Assembly (NCBI RefSeq): GCF_900114165.1
Contig: NZ_FOSB01000006.1
Coordinates: forward strand, 248,001 to 312,000
Direction of reading: 5' to 3'
DNA length: 64,000 bases
Source: Halobacillus dabanensis
GTDB lineage: Bacteria; Bacillota; Bacilli; Bacillales; Halobacillaceae
The notes under the pieces were generated by a model. It did no database searches. It saw nothing but the letters and a program-made list of their open reading frames with translations, and was not told where the DNA came from. Position numbers and translations under genes: made by a program. Below are positions 1 to 7,948 of this stretch, in pieces (within the stretch, counting starts at the first letter, position 1; every line of letters starts with the position of its first letter).

Positions 1-2
1 TG

Positions 3-515
3 TTGGCATGTGTATTTGGAGGAGCAATTGCTGGTGGAGCCATTGGTCTTATTATCAGGTTTTACGGGTCCGGTGGTGGAGCAGATATAATTGGGCTTTT
101 ACTAACGTTGAAGCGGGATATCCCGTTAGGAATATTAATTTTTGCTATAAATAGTGTGGTTGTTTTTATATCTGGCTTTATTTTTTCATGGGAGTTAGCT
201 CTGTACACCATGATATCCATTTATATTACTGGAATAGTTATCGACCGTGTTCATACCCGGCATGTGAAGCTTAGTCTAATGGTTGTAACCAATCGTGGGG
301 AAAAAGTGAAAGCTGAGCTGCTTGATAATTTAATACGTGGGATCACTGTCATGGATGGTCAAGGTGGGTATTCAAACGCAGAACGAAAAGTGCTCTATAC
401 GGTTATTACGCGTTATGAGCTTGCGTTAGTTAAATCACTTATTACAAGTATTGACCCCAAAGCATTTGTTAGTGTCAGTGAAACGGTAGAAGTAATAGGA
501 AATTTCAGAAGGTAA
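3..515 (+). CDS. YitT family membrane protein, C-terminal part
   Basis: This is the 3' part of a gene that enters from the left edge, so its true start is not visible. The first ~85 residues are hydrophobic and give about three membrane helices. The last ~85 residues form a soluble domain of the DUF2179 type, with the GQGGYS stretch near residue 120 usual for YitT proteins. YitT proteins are multi-spanning membrane proteins of poorly known function, roughly 280 residues long, so about 60% is present. Family assignment is by sequence pattern; no substrate can be given. Confidence 0.85.
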   Translation: MACVFGGAIAGGAIGLIIRFYGSGGGADIIGLLLTLKRDIPLGILIFAINSVVVFISGFIFSWELALYTMISIYITGIVIDRVHTRHVKLSLMVVTNRGEKVKAELLDNLIRGITVMDGQGGYSNAERKVLYTVITRYELALVKSLITSIDPKAFVSVSETVEVIGNFRR

Positions 516-531
516 ATATAAACTTTTAAAA

Positions 532-597
532 ATGCCTGACCCCCAACCTTTCTGGTAAAGAAGCGTGGGGACGGTTCTTTACCCACGCTTCCTATTT
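532..597. repeat. REP-like hairpins (TGCCTGACCCCC and GGGACGGTTCTT motifs)
   Basis: ATGCCTGACCCCC starts at 531-532 and is followed by a hairpin in which GAAGCGTGGG pairs with CCCACGCTTC across a loop containing GACGGTTCTTTA. The same two motifs recur at 22.9, 23.1, 44.1 and 47.3 kb. It may also terminate the upstream yitT-like transcript, although there is no long T-run. Such short palindromic intergenic repeats are common in Bacillaceae; the class is inferred. Confidence 0.6.
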
Positions 598-648
598 CAG
601 TCACGTTCGTGCTATCTTACATTTCAAAATGATAGTTAGTTTAGGAAA

Positions 649-721
649 CGAAAGAACCTATTCCTCCATAAGGGAAGTAGGTTCTTTTGTGATAGCTTTA
701 TTTAGCAAGGAGAAAGTGTAA
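649..721 (+). repeat. Interspersed repeat, copy 1
   Basis: AAGAACCTATTCCTCC pairs with GGAAGTAGGTTCTT across a short loop, followed by TTGTGATAGCTTTATTTAGC and AAGGAGAAAGTGTA. The reverse complement of 15037-15112 carries nearly the same series in the same order. The hairpin alone recurs near 44138-44176. The rest of 722-975 is AT-rich and shows no gene that I can support. Confidence 0.7.
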
Positions 722-975
722 AAAGAATACCTTACATCATGCAGCCCATACCCTGAGTACATGAATTAATTATTTTATAAACTAAAAGTCCCAATTTCAC
801 CAGTGTTTAAACCACTATAGGTTAGATTATAAAATAGGCATAATTATTTATGAGCAATACATTCATGTAAAACCAGAGTGGAGTATACGACTTGTGTCAA
901 TTGCAAAACTAATAAAGCTACCACGAACACGAACCCTTTTCCAGACCATCCCCGCGCTTCTAATATGATAAAGTT

Positions 976-1012
976 AAGGTCAACCAGATATAGATCTGAT
1001 TGACCTTGTTAT
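976..1012 (-). terminator. Terminator after the gentisate operon
   Basis: AAGGTCAACCAGAT (976-989) pairs with ATCTGATTGACCTT (994-1007) with one mismatch and a four-base loop. It lies 28 bases beyond the gentisate dioxygenase stop codon. The T-tract is weak on both strands. Confidence 0.65.
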
Positions 1013-1039
1013 TCAAATTACCTTATATAAATATTTATC

Positions 1040-2161
1040 TTATATGCGTAGCAGTTCAGGTTTAAACACGTCTTTCACCTCTTGGTGACCATCGCTCTCC
1101 TGATAAGTTTCTTCTCTCTCCAACCCGAACTTCTCCATCATCGGCAGATCACTTACTGTAAACAGGTACGTGTCATCTGTAGATGTGGAAACGTGCTCAT
1201 GCCACGCCCAATTCGGAATGACTAGAATATCTCCTTCTTCCCAATCATAACGGACGTTATCAATCACCGTATAACCTTCCCCTTTAAATACATGGACCAC
1301 GGTAGAACTTGTATGACGATGAGCTTTAGAATGGAATCCCGCTTCCAGCTTTTGAACTCTTGATGAAATGTTTGGGTGTGCTGTTTCCCCATTGGAAGGA
1401 CTTAAATATTCAACAGAGTAGCCGTCGTAAGCGTCCGGTTCGAAATCCGACATGCTGTCCAGTGCCCTTTTCGTTTGCTCCCATTTATAAGCTCCAAGTG
1501 GAGTATGCGCGCTATCTCTGTCTTGAGGGGGTCTTACCTGCCCTCCAGCATATTTTCTGGCAGAATAGTTATCTGGAAGGGACGGATTCTCGAGACCATC
1601 CGGGTGTCCTTCAAAGAAGGAGCCGTTTAAAAAGTAAATGGTCGGGATATCCAGGACATCGATCCAGAACATCGGCTTATCCCCAGGCTGAGAATGTCCA
1701 TGCCATCGTCCTTTCGGTGTAGAAAGGAAATCGCCTTCTTCCATGAATAAGCGTTCGCCATCCACAATGGAATATGCCCCGTCTCCTTCTTTGATAAAAC
1801 GCAAGGCACTTTGCGTGTGCTTGTGGGAAGGTGCTGTTTCTCCCGGAAGAATCAGCTGGACAGCCACATACATGGTGGATGTCGTGGACCCCCATCCATA
1901 AGGCTCACGATTTTCAAGCCCTGGATTCTGTAGATAAATAGCCCTTCTTTCCCCTCCTCGCTCTGGAGTGAAGATCTCTGTAGCGTCTTCCAGCTTTTCT
2001 TTGATCAGCTTCCACTTCCACAAGTAAGGCTGGACCGTCTTATTCGGCTCTTTAGAAGCGAGCTTTGGAATCGCATGCCAGAGCGGGCCGAGGTGATGCT
2101 GTTTGATATCTTCATCAAATTGCTGGACTTCCTTACTTTTCATGAAATCGTTTTGTTCCAT
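1040..2161 (-). CDS. gtdA: Gentisate 1,2-dioxygenase
   Basis: This bicupin ring-cleaving dioxygenase opens gentisate (2,5-dihydroxybenzoate) to maleylpyruvate in the cytoplasm with Fe(II) and O2. The 373-residue length is normal for the family. The N-terminal cupin shows the metal ligands PSHKHTQSA (His113, His115) and WHGH (His154/His156). A second cupin around residues 265-345 has HRHTSS and WAWHEH. It is the third gene of a run after the FAH-family hydrolase and the DinB isomerase, 14 bases downstream of the latter. These are exactly the next two steps of the pathway, which supports the call over other cupin dioxygenases such as 1-hydroxy-2-naphthoate or salicylate dioxygenase, which belong to the same superfamily. 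Confidence 0.92.
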   Translation of the reverse strand: MEQNDFMKSKEVQQFDEDIKQHHLGPLWHAIPKLASKEPNKTVQPYLWKWKLIKEKLEDATEIFTPERGGERRAIYLQNPGLENREPYGWGSTTSTMYVAVQLILPGETAPSHKHTQSALRFIKEGDGAYSIVDGERLFMEEGDFLSTPKGRWHGHSQPGDKPMFWIDVLDIPTIYFLNGSFFEGHPDGLENPSLPDNYSARKYAGGQVRPPQDRDSAHTPLGAYKWEQTKRALDSMSDFEPDAYDGYSVEYLSPSNGETAHPNISSRVQKLEAGFHSKAHRHTSSTVVHVFKGEGYTVIDNVRYDWEEGDILVIPNWAWHEHVSTSTDDTYLFTVSDLPMMEKFGLEREETYQESDGHQEVKDVFKPELLRI

Positions 2162-2175
2162 TTTAAAACTCCTCC

Positions 2176-2667
2176 TTATTGATGGACTTTCTCTTTATAA
2201 TTGGCAATGTTTCTTTCGACTTGGGTGATGTGCTTTCCAATATGCTCGATAATGAAATGTTCGACCAGGAAAGATAAAGGTTTCACACCGAACTTTGGAT
2301 TGACGTGTTCTTTTTCCTGCTTAAACACTTCTGAATCCATTTTGCCGATCTCGGTGAGGACTCTCTCTTTACTTGCATCAATTTCGTCACGAATGCCTGC
2401 AATATCAAGGTCCTCCACGTCTTCCACGGCTTTAAGACGCCCTTCATGTTTCAACGTACGCCCCCATTTCGCTTTTCCGTCCACAGCTTCTACAAGATCC
2501 TGGATCCAGAAATTAAGGGACTCATTCACGTGTGAATGGACTTGTAAAATTGACCATTCGTCTTCCGATGGCTTCCATCTCACAATCTCCTCAGAGACAT
2601 TAGAGACCACCAAGTACGTGTTCACTTTGTCCTTGATTTGTTGTTGGTATTGTTCTGTCAGGCTCAT
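2176..2667 (-). CDS. DinB-family protein, likely thiol-dependent maleylpyruvate isomerase
   Basis: A 163-residue four-helix DinB/YfiT-like protein. The expected metal triad is visible: His44 or His46 in QVHSHVNES and the pair His142/His146 in EHIGKH. In actinobacteria a DinB-fold protein is the mycothiol-dependent maleylpyruvate isomerase. Placed between gentisate dioxygenase and an FAH-family hydrolase, this one is best read as maleylpyruvate isomerase turning maleylpyruvate into fumarylpyruvate. Firmicutes make bacillithiol rather than mycothiol, so bacillithiol would be the likely cofactor; that is inference. Its start codon overlaps the FAH-family stop by four bases (ATGA), which suggests translational coupling. 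Confidence 0.75.
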   Translation of the reverse strand: MSLTEQYQQQIKDKVNTYLVVSNVSEEIVRWKPSEDEWSILQVHSHVNESLNFWIQDLVEAVDGKAKWGRTLKHEGRLKAVEDVEDLDIAGIRDEIDASKERVLTEIGKMDSEVFKQEKEHVNPKFGVKPLSFLVEHFIIEHIGKHITQVERNIANYKEKVHQ

Positions 2668-3500
2668 ACATGCACCTCCGCTTTTGCTTCATTCTTTACT
2701 ACGTTTTCCAATACACCGACCTGATCGACGCTGATCGTGACTGTATCTCCTTCTTGCAAGAATTCCTGAGGATCACGGGCGACGCCTACTCCTCCCGGTG
2801 TTCCGGTAAGAAGGATATCGCCTGGTTCAAGGGTGATGAGGTGGGAGACAAAATCAACGAGACGATTCACATCAAAAACTAGATTCCCAGTATTTGATTT
2901 CTGCTTGGTTTCTCCGTTAACTTTTAACTCAATGTCAAGAGCATGCGGGTCTGGCACTTCGTCTTTCGTCACGAGCCAAGGGCCAAGTGGAAGGGTGCCA
3001 TCCACACTTTTTCCTTGGAGCCATTGCAACGTACGTTTTTGGAGATCACGGACACTTACGTCATTCGCAATTGTATAGCCTGCCACATAATCAAGAGCAT
3101 CTTCCGCCTTTACGTTCTTTGCCTGTTTGCCGATGACGAAAGCAAACTCTGCTTCAAAGTCGTATTGGTCGGATACGTCTTTTTTCACGATGGGATCTTG
3201 AGGACCTGAAATGGTGTTATTGAATTTTGCGAACAGTACAGGGTTTTCCGGAAGTTCCCGCTTCATCTCCAGAATGTGCTCGCGATAATTATGACCGACA
3301 CAGATGATCTTGTTCGGTTTTCCGACCGGCGCTTCCAACTTGACAGATTCTTTATCAAATACGACCTCTCCATCTGCTTCAAGACCGCTTTCTAACACGT
3401 AGTTCACCGCTTCACTCGCTTCCTGTAACGTTTCTTCTCCACCTTCCAGCAGTAAAGACATATCTGAAGGGACATACACATCAGCCAGTTTTTTTGCCAT
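2664..3500 (-). CDS. Fumarylacetoacetate hydrolase family (fumarylpyruvate hydrolase), interrupted upstream by an in-frame TGA
   Basis: The FAH domain catalyses the last step of the gentisate route, splitting fumarylpyruvate to fumarate and pyruvate. Metal ligands are visible in DFEAEFAFVIG (Glu116, Glu118) and NDVSVRD (Asp147), followed by the GKSxDGTLPLGPWL and TGTPGGVG motifs. The 278 residues begin at an internal ATG. Continuous reading in the same frame extends upstream to an ATG at 3620 with a perfect GGAGGAG site, broken only by one TGA at 3512-3510. The extra segment matches the usual FAH N-terminal domain, so the intact protein would be about 318 residues. The visible ORF could still be translated from the internal ATG, which has AGGAAG in front. 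Confidence 0.85.
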   Translation of the reverse strand: MAKKLADVYVPSDMSLLLEGGEETLQEASEAVNYVLESGLEADGEVVFDKESVKLEAPVGKPNKIICVGHNYREHILEMKRELPENPVLFAKFNNTISGPQDPIVKKDVSDQYDFEAEFAFVIGKQAKNVKAEDALDYVAGYTIANDVSVRDLQKRTLQWLQGKSVDGTLPLGPWLVTKDEVPDPHALDIELKVNGETKQKSNTGNLVFDVNRLVDFVSHLITLEPGDILLTGTPGGVGVARDPQEFLQEGDTVTISVDQVGVLENVVKNEAKAEVHV

Positions 3501-3509
3501 CTGGCTTCC

Positions 3510-3620
3510 TCATGAAGCTTTGTGATTCTCATAAGCTCTGTTTAAATCAATAATCCGGCCATCCTTATAGACTCCTGTTCGCTTCTCTTGTTTGCTTGCA
3601 GTATAATTAACTAGTTTCAT
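3510..3620 (-). pseudogene. Detached N-terminal 36 codons of the FAH-family gene
   Basis: From an ATG at 3620, six bases after GGAGGAGAG, 36 codons run to a TGA. The peptide starts MKLVNYTAS and contains GVYKDGRIIDL, the usual start of FAH-family enzymes (compare the first strand and turn of YisK-like proteins). After TGA, four codons lead in frame to the ATG of the downstream ORF. So this is either a nonsense mutation, a sequencing error, or a leader that feeds reinitiation. No competing reading frame fits. Confidence 0.75.
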
Positions 3621-3775
3621 ATGCTTCTCTCCTCCATTCAAATTTCATCCCGGTTAAATTTTTAGAAATATTCATTTATTCACTTCATACCTTCGATCCT
3701 TCATGACTGCCGTTCAAATCGTGATAGTGCTTGATCATTACGAACTTCATTTCTACTCTAAGCTGTCACTTCTCT

Positions 3776-3790
3776 TTAAAAGCGCTTTCA
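3776..3790 (-). promoter_or_regulatory. cre (CcpA) site upstream of the gentisate operon
   Basis: The minus-strand reading TGAAAGCGCTTTTAA is very close to the cre consensus TGWAANCGNTNWCA and is nearly palindromic around GCGC. It lies about 155 bases upstream of the FAH start codon, in a gene-free stretch (3621-3944) where I see no other gene. Carbon catabolite repression of aromatic degradation would be expected. Confidence 0.6.
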
Positions 3791-3944
3791 AATTTACAGA
3801 AAATATGATTTCATCCTGCTACTTAATTTCCACCTTCCATCCCATTTTCTGAGCCCGTTAACTTCCTTGAACTCTCTTACGACTGCTTCACCAGAGCAAG
3901 GAGAAATATGGATTCCGCTAATGCCACCATGACTTCTTGTTTTC

Positions 3945-4520
3945 CTACACTAAATAAAAAATATTTTGCTGCGGCCCAATAGGTAGGTGTCCTTCTTCCA
4001 ATATATCAATCAGATAAAGAAATGGGTTGTTTTCCCATCCAGCCTGGTCTGCTATAACTTCCCATGTACAAGCCAGAAGACTGACATACAAGGCGTGCCC
4101 TACTACCAAGGAAACAGCTTTTTGATCTTGGTAGGTTCTATATGCCCCTTTAAATGAACCATGATAAACAAGCTCCGGTATATCACTGACTAACAGATCC
4201 AAAGCATCTTTTCTGCCAGTTTCTATACCCTTATTATTAATTCTCTCCGGTACCTCCTTTAGACGATCCCAAAGTTTGGTATCTTCTAAATTTAAATTAC
4301 TAATTTTATCAGGAACCTCTTGTATAGAGACCCATTCTTTTTCATAGTCATATAAGTCAAAGGCTTCCATGAATTTTTTCAGTTTTTCTTCTACTTTTAC
4401 ATTCTTCGTTCCTATTTGATGATACCAATCCATATTTATCAGTCTGTCTATCAATGTCTTGACTCGTTTATCATTGGGTCCAAAGAGCTTTTTCTTCGGA
4501 GCATCTGATATTATTGCCAT
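3945..4520 (-). CDS. Hypothetical protein linked to the aromatic monooxygenase
   Basis: I do not recognise this 191-residue protein. It is charged and helical, without signal peptide. Residues ~140-160 (SLVVGHALYVSLLACTWEV) form a hydrophobic helix that is buried or membrane-touching. The gene follows the FAD monooxygenase by only 17 bases on the same strand, so the two are almost surely co-transcribed. It could be an accessory or small enzyme component for the hydroxylation step, but nothing in the sequence proves that. Trp and Tyr are frequent. Confidence 0.75.
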   Translation of the reverse strand: MAIISDAPKKKLFGPNDKRVKTLIDRLINMDWYHQIGTKNVKVEEKLKKFMEAFDLYDYEKEWVSIQEVPDKISNLNLEDTKLWDRLKEVPERINNKGIETGRKDALDLLVSDIPELVYHGSFKGAYRTYQDQKAVSLVVGHALYVSLLACTWEVIADQAGWENNPFLYLIDILEEGHLPIGPQQNIFYLV

Positions 4521-4537
4521 AGACCTCGCTCCCTTGA

Positions 4538-5770
4538 TTAGTATTTAGTAGTCAATTCAGGTGGTCCAAATTTGGGACCATAAGGACCTTCATCCAGCCA
4601 GCGTCCCAGTTTAGGTGCTACCGCTGTGAGAGATGCTGCTACTTCCCTTTTCATATTCATTTCAGGTGATTCTCCTTGCAAGTGGTGCAAAGCAGTAGTA
4701 GAGCCGTCTCTATTCCATTTAGCAGCAATTCTCCGTTCCTTTGCTGAAGCATAGATGGCCTTTTGTCTCTCTTCATCACTCTTACTTTCCAAGGCTTTTT
4801 CAATACCATTTACTGCAATGATGGCATCAGGGACCCCGGAATTAAGCCCTCTCGCCCCAAAAGGCGCGAACAAGTGAGCAGCTTCACCAGCCAACAGGAC
4901 TCTATGATTTTCATCCGTAAAAGAGTTAGCGACAACTTGATGAAAACGGTAAGAAGAGACCCATTTAATTCTATCTGCGTATTTAGAATCCATCACTTTA
5001 GGAAGCCATTTCTTGACACCCTCAACGTCTTTGAATTCTTCTGGATCATCATTTTCAAGTAACTGCAAATCGACTCTCCATCCTCCTTTGAAAGGAACGT
5101 GCATGACATTCCTTCCTCCCATTGCAGGATGTTGATAGTGAAAAATCCGCTCAAGTGGCAGAGGATTATCTTCGTCTTCTTCCAAATCTACAACAAGAAA
5201 AGTATCTTGCGTACGAGGTCCCTCAAATTTTAAACCGACTGAATTTCGGACAACGGATCGGCCACCGTCAGCCCCGATTACATAATCAGCTTCCCATACG
5301 TCTCCTGACTCAGTAGTGATTGTCACTCCTTCAGACGTGGTTTGACAGTCAGCCACAGGTGTTCCCCAGATGAACTCTACACCGGCATGCATACAGGCCT
5401 CATAGATATGACCTTCTATTTCATCCTGATGAAGGGCAGTAAAAGGAGGAAGCTTATGGGGATCATGAGTGTTCGTAATGCCGTAATCTTTTTTATACAC
5501 TTCTTTTCCTTTGTAAAGGGTGCGTTTCACTGGCCAGACAATCCCATTTCTGGCCAAGGTAAATCCTAAGCCTTTATATTGACTTTCCAATAATTTTAAA
5601 GATGCATTGTGCAGAAAGATGGCTCGGCTTCCAGGGCGGGGACGATCTTCAGGATCCGCTTCTATCACCGCACAGGATATACCCCTGCTCTTTAAGGTAA
5701 GGGCAGCAGTTAAACCGACAGGCCCAGCACCTACAACGATAGCTGTACGCTTCTTCGTTTGTTCACTCAT
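4538..5770 (-). CDS. FAD-dependent aromatic-ring monooxygenase (PheA/TfdB/MhpA type)
   Basis: A class A flavoprotein hydroxylase of about 410 residues. It shows the FAD-binding VVGAGPVGLTAAL at the N-terminus, the GADGGRSVVR (DG) motif near residue 170, and the second FAD motif VLLAGEAAHLFAPFGARG near 297. These enzymes use NAD(P)H and O2 to hydroxylate phenolic acids or their CoA esters. Gentisate dioxygenase downstream suggests that the product is gentisate or gentisyl-CoA. With a CoA ligase and a 4-hydroxybenzoyl-CoA-type thioesterase next door, hydroxylation of a CoA ester is attractive. I place the start at the ATG at 5770, nine bases after AAAGGAG, rather than the in-frame TTG six bases earlier. 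Confidence 0.85.
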   Translation of the reverse strand: MSEQTKKRTAIVVGAGPVGLTAALTLKSRGISCAVIEADPEDRPRPGSRAIFLHNASLKLLESQYKGLGFTLARNGIVWPVKRTLYKGKEVYKKDYGITNTHDPHKLPPFTALHQDEIEGHIYEACMHAGVEFIWGTPVADCQTTSEGVTITTESGDVWEADYVIGADGGRSVVRNSVGLKFEGPRTQDTFLVVDLEEDEDNPLPLERIFHYQHPAMGGRNVMHVPFKGGWRVDLQLLENDDPEEFKDVEGVKKWLPKVMDSKYADRIKWVSSYRFHQVVANSFTDENHRVLLAGEAAHLFAPFGARGLNSGVPDAIIAVNGIEKALESKSDEERQKAIYASAKERRIAAKWNRDGSTTALHHLQGESPEMNMKREVAASLTAVAPKLGRWLDEGPYGPKFGPPELTTKY

Positions 5771-5854
5771 AATCAAATGCTCCTTTTTTTCAGATTATTT
5801 ACAATTTTTATTGTGAGTTCAGTATAAAATAAAGCACTTGTCTATAGGAGAGAG

Positions 5855-5873
5855 TTATTCTTATATATGGAAC
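5855..5873 (-). promoter_or_regulatory. Candidate IclR operator, site A
   Basis: Minus-strand GTTCCATATATAAGAATAA lies about 85 bases upstream of the monooxygenase start. It matches sites at 9611-9628 and 11436-11453 in a dyad TTC-N9-GAA with a conserved CATATA core. IclR proteins bind short dyads of this size, and two IclR genes lie nearby; binding is inferred. Confidence 0.55.
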
Positions 5874-5963
5874 ACTAACGGAAAATTTAAAAGCAAATAA
5901 TTTATAGAGAGTAAGAAAAGCTTTGTGTCCGATCGATCAACCATTACTCCCCGCTACAAAATA

Positions 5964-6002
5964 AAAAGCTATGTTCCAAAGCGAATTCAGAACATAGCTT
6001 TT
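5964..6002. terminator. Bidirectional terminator after the thioesterase
   Basis: AAAAGCTATGTTC (5964-5976) pairs perfectly with GAACATAGCTTTT (5990-6002), with T-rich tails on both strands. It ends the ligase-permease-thioesterase transcript, so the monooxygenase needs its own promoter. Confidence 0.85.
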
Positions 6003-6012
6003 TTGCTTTTTT

Positions 6013-6417
6013 TCAATCATCCAATAAAGTTTCTTGTACAGACTCAGGGATAGGAATCGCTTTTGGCTTTTCACTAGCTGTGGAGGTCCATGCTCTCAAC
6101 TCATATCCTTCAGCAACCAGTTCTTCCTCCCTGAAAAACAGGTGTTCCACTTTAAAAATCTTTTTATTGATCTCTCTAACTTCTGTCTGAACGCTTACTT
6201 CATCTTCAAAGAAAAGGGGAGATTTGAACTGGCAAAAGGCTTCCAATAATGGAATGATTACCTTATCTTCCTTCTGAAGCTTAGATATACTGTAGCCTGC
6301 GGCTTCAAATAATTCATGGGTGGATTGATCCTGCCATTTATAATAATTCGGATAGAAGACAATGCCGGCTGCATCAGTATCCCCAAATCTAACTTTAAGA
6401 TGATGGGTATTTTTCAA
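6013..6417 (-). CDS. Acyl-CoA thioesterase, 4-hydroxybenzoyl-CoA thioesterase (4HBT) type
   Basis: A 134-residue hotdog-fold thioesterase. The N-terminal stretch FGDTDAAGIVFYPNYY is the hallmark of 4HBT enzymes and includes the catalytic aspartate (Asp15). It would release a free aromatic acid from its CoA ester, for example gentisate from gentisyl-CoA. It lies 121 bases downstream of the permease and before a strong terminator, and so is the last gene of the ligase operon. A general YbgC-like housekeeping thioesterase has the same motif; context favours the catabolic role. Confidence 0.82.
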   Translation of the reverse strand: MKNTHHLKVRFGDTDAAGIVFYPNYYKWQDQSTHELFEAAGYSISKLQKEDKVIIPLLEAFCQFKSPLFFEDEVSVQTEVREINKKIFKVEHLFFREEELVAEGYELRAWTSTASEKPKAIPIPESVQETLLDD

Positions 6418-6538
6418 TGGTTACTCCTCCTGGTTGCTATATTCGTTATAGAATTCCTGTAAAAAAACTCTGTTCCCATTTACTTCCTATAAACTCTAAA
6501 CTTCTTACTCTAGAGGGTGTATTTTGTTATGACGACAG

Positions 6539-7915
6539 TTAAATCTTCTCTATTCTTTCTTCTTCTTGTAGATTCTCTTCGGACTGGGATTTTCTTGGGA
6601 AAATGTCTTCACGCTGGATGAAAAGATAAAGGAAAACACCAACTACCAATCCATAAGCAGCACCATATACAGCAAGGACGATCCCCATTACACCGGCTAC
6701 CCCGATCTCTTTTTCATTATTCAATTGTTGAATACCGACTGTAATGCATAAGTATCCAGTTAGTATAAGAGTAATCGAGAGTGCTATGGGCAGAAACGGT
6801 TGAAACAAAGTAACGAGTGGAAGAATAAAAATTGCCAGTGCTAAAGAAATTAGCAAGGAGTTTGTACCTGAAAATATAGATTGCATCGCTTTTTTCCCGA
6901 ACGTATACCTTTCCGCAACGGAAGCTGTTCCTGCAGTGAATATAGGACCAGCCAAGCCTGGATGAGGGAAAAACAGGGCATGGACGAAGTTCCGGACAAA
7001 TGTCAACATATGAATTTGATTCGTATTGTATTCAATCTTTTCATCGGGCCTGAAAGTACTCGACCGTTCAATGAGTTTATCTCCAACAATGACATCCCCG
7101 TAGGCAATAATGTAGGCAAGGATAGCTGTAGGGACAGCAGCAATGAAAATATCCCACCCTGGAAAACCGATTGCAAATGGAGTGACATTCCACATAGCGG
7201 TTAAAGAAGGGATCGTAATTCCCCATTCCACTTGCGGCGAAGGATATTCCTGAATGATCCATCCTATTAGAATAGCCACGATGATAGCTGGCATTATCCC
7301 GTAATTGGCAATAAAACGAAGGAATCTATTATTATCATGAAGTTTGCGGAAGGACTTTGAAAACATGGTATATAAACATAGAAACCCACCTATTATAAGG
7401 GTGATCGGAGTTTCAGCAAGTCTTCCTCCAGGTTCAATTTCTGTCATTATTGCTGCTATTCCAGCACCAATCAGGATTCCTGCTTTTAATGAAGATGGTA
7501 GTTTTGTTACAAATATTCTCCCAAGCCCAGTGACCCCGAATAATAAGAAGATAAAGGCCACTATTAATTGAAGAGCTATTAATGCTTGTATAGCCTGTGC
7601 CCCAGGTTCAAACCCGCTTACAAACACAATAAGAACAGGGATGAGCGGAGTAATGAACCCAGGAACAAAAGGCACTCCTAACATCGGTGGCAACAGCATA
7701 AAGAACTGACCGAAGATAACGATAGCCAGTGCAGCGCTATAGGACATGCCAAGAGGACCAGTCATGATTTCGATCATACTTAATCCGATAGTAAATATCA
7801 CAATTCCTTGAATTAATTCTGGAGTTTCCAGTCGATAATGAATGAAAGGCAGACGCATCTGATAGTTTCCTATTTTCCAATGGGACTGAACTTCAGGTTG
7901 CTTGTGTTTCTTCAT
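6539..7915 (-). CDS. NCS2-like (SLC23 family) permease, candidate aromatic-acid importer
   Basis: A 458-residue integral membrane protein with about 12-14 hydrophobic segments, such as GIVIFTIGLSMIEIMTGPLG near residue 40. It ends in an acidic cytoplasmic tail (about 30 residues, Glu-rich). The pattern resembles the xanthine/uracil (NCS2/SulP-like) fold, but no exact subfamily signature for purines is evident. It sits 33 bases after the CoA ligase and before the thioesterase, which suggests import of the aromatic substrate of this operon. The substrate is inferred only from context. Confidence 0.7.
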   Translation of the reverse strand: MKKHKQPEVQSHWKIGNYQMRLPFIHYRLETPELIQGIVIFTIGLSMIEIMTGPLGMSYSAALAIVIFGQFFMLLPPMLGVPFVPGFITPLIPVLIVFVSGFEPGAQAIQALIALQLIVAFIFLLFGVTGLGRIFVTKLPSSLKAGILIGAGIAAIMTEIEPGGRLAETPITLIIGGFLCLYTMFSKSFRKLHDNNRFLRFIANYGIMPAIIVAILIGWIIQEYPSPQVEWGITIPSLTAMWNVTPFAIGFPGWDIFIAAVPTAILAYIIAYGDVIVGDKLIERSSTFRPDEKIEYNTNQIHMLTFVRNFVHALFFPHPGLAGPIFTAGTASVAERYTFGKKAMQSIFSGTNSLLISLALAIFILPLVTLFQPFLPIALSITLILTGYLCITVGIQQLNNEKEIGVAGVMGIVLAVYGAAYGLVVGVFLYLFIQREDIFPRKSQSEENLQEEERIEKI

Positions 7916-7948
7916 CGATACCCTCCTCTTTTTTGTTGACCGTTGGTT

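Noticed and set aside
2201-2734. Long plus-strand open frame opposite the DinB gene
   Set aside because: Antisense of a well-supported gene pair; the real genes have ribosome sites, motifs and operon context.
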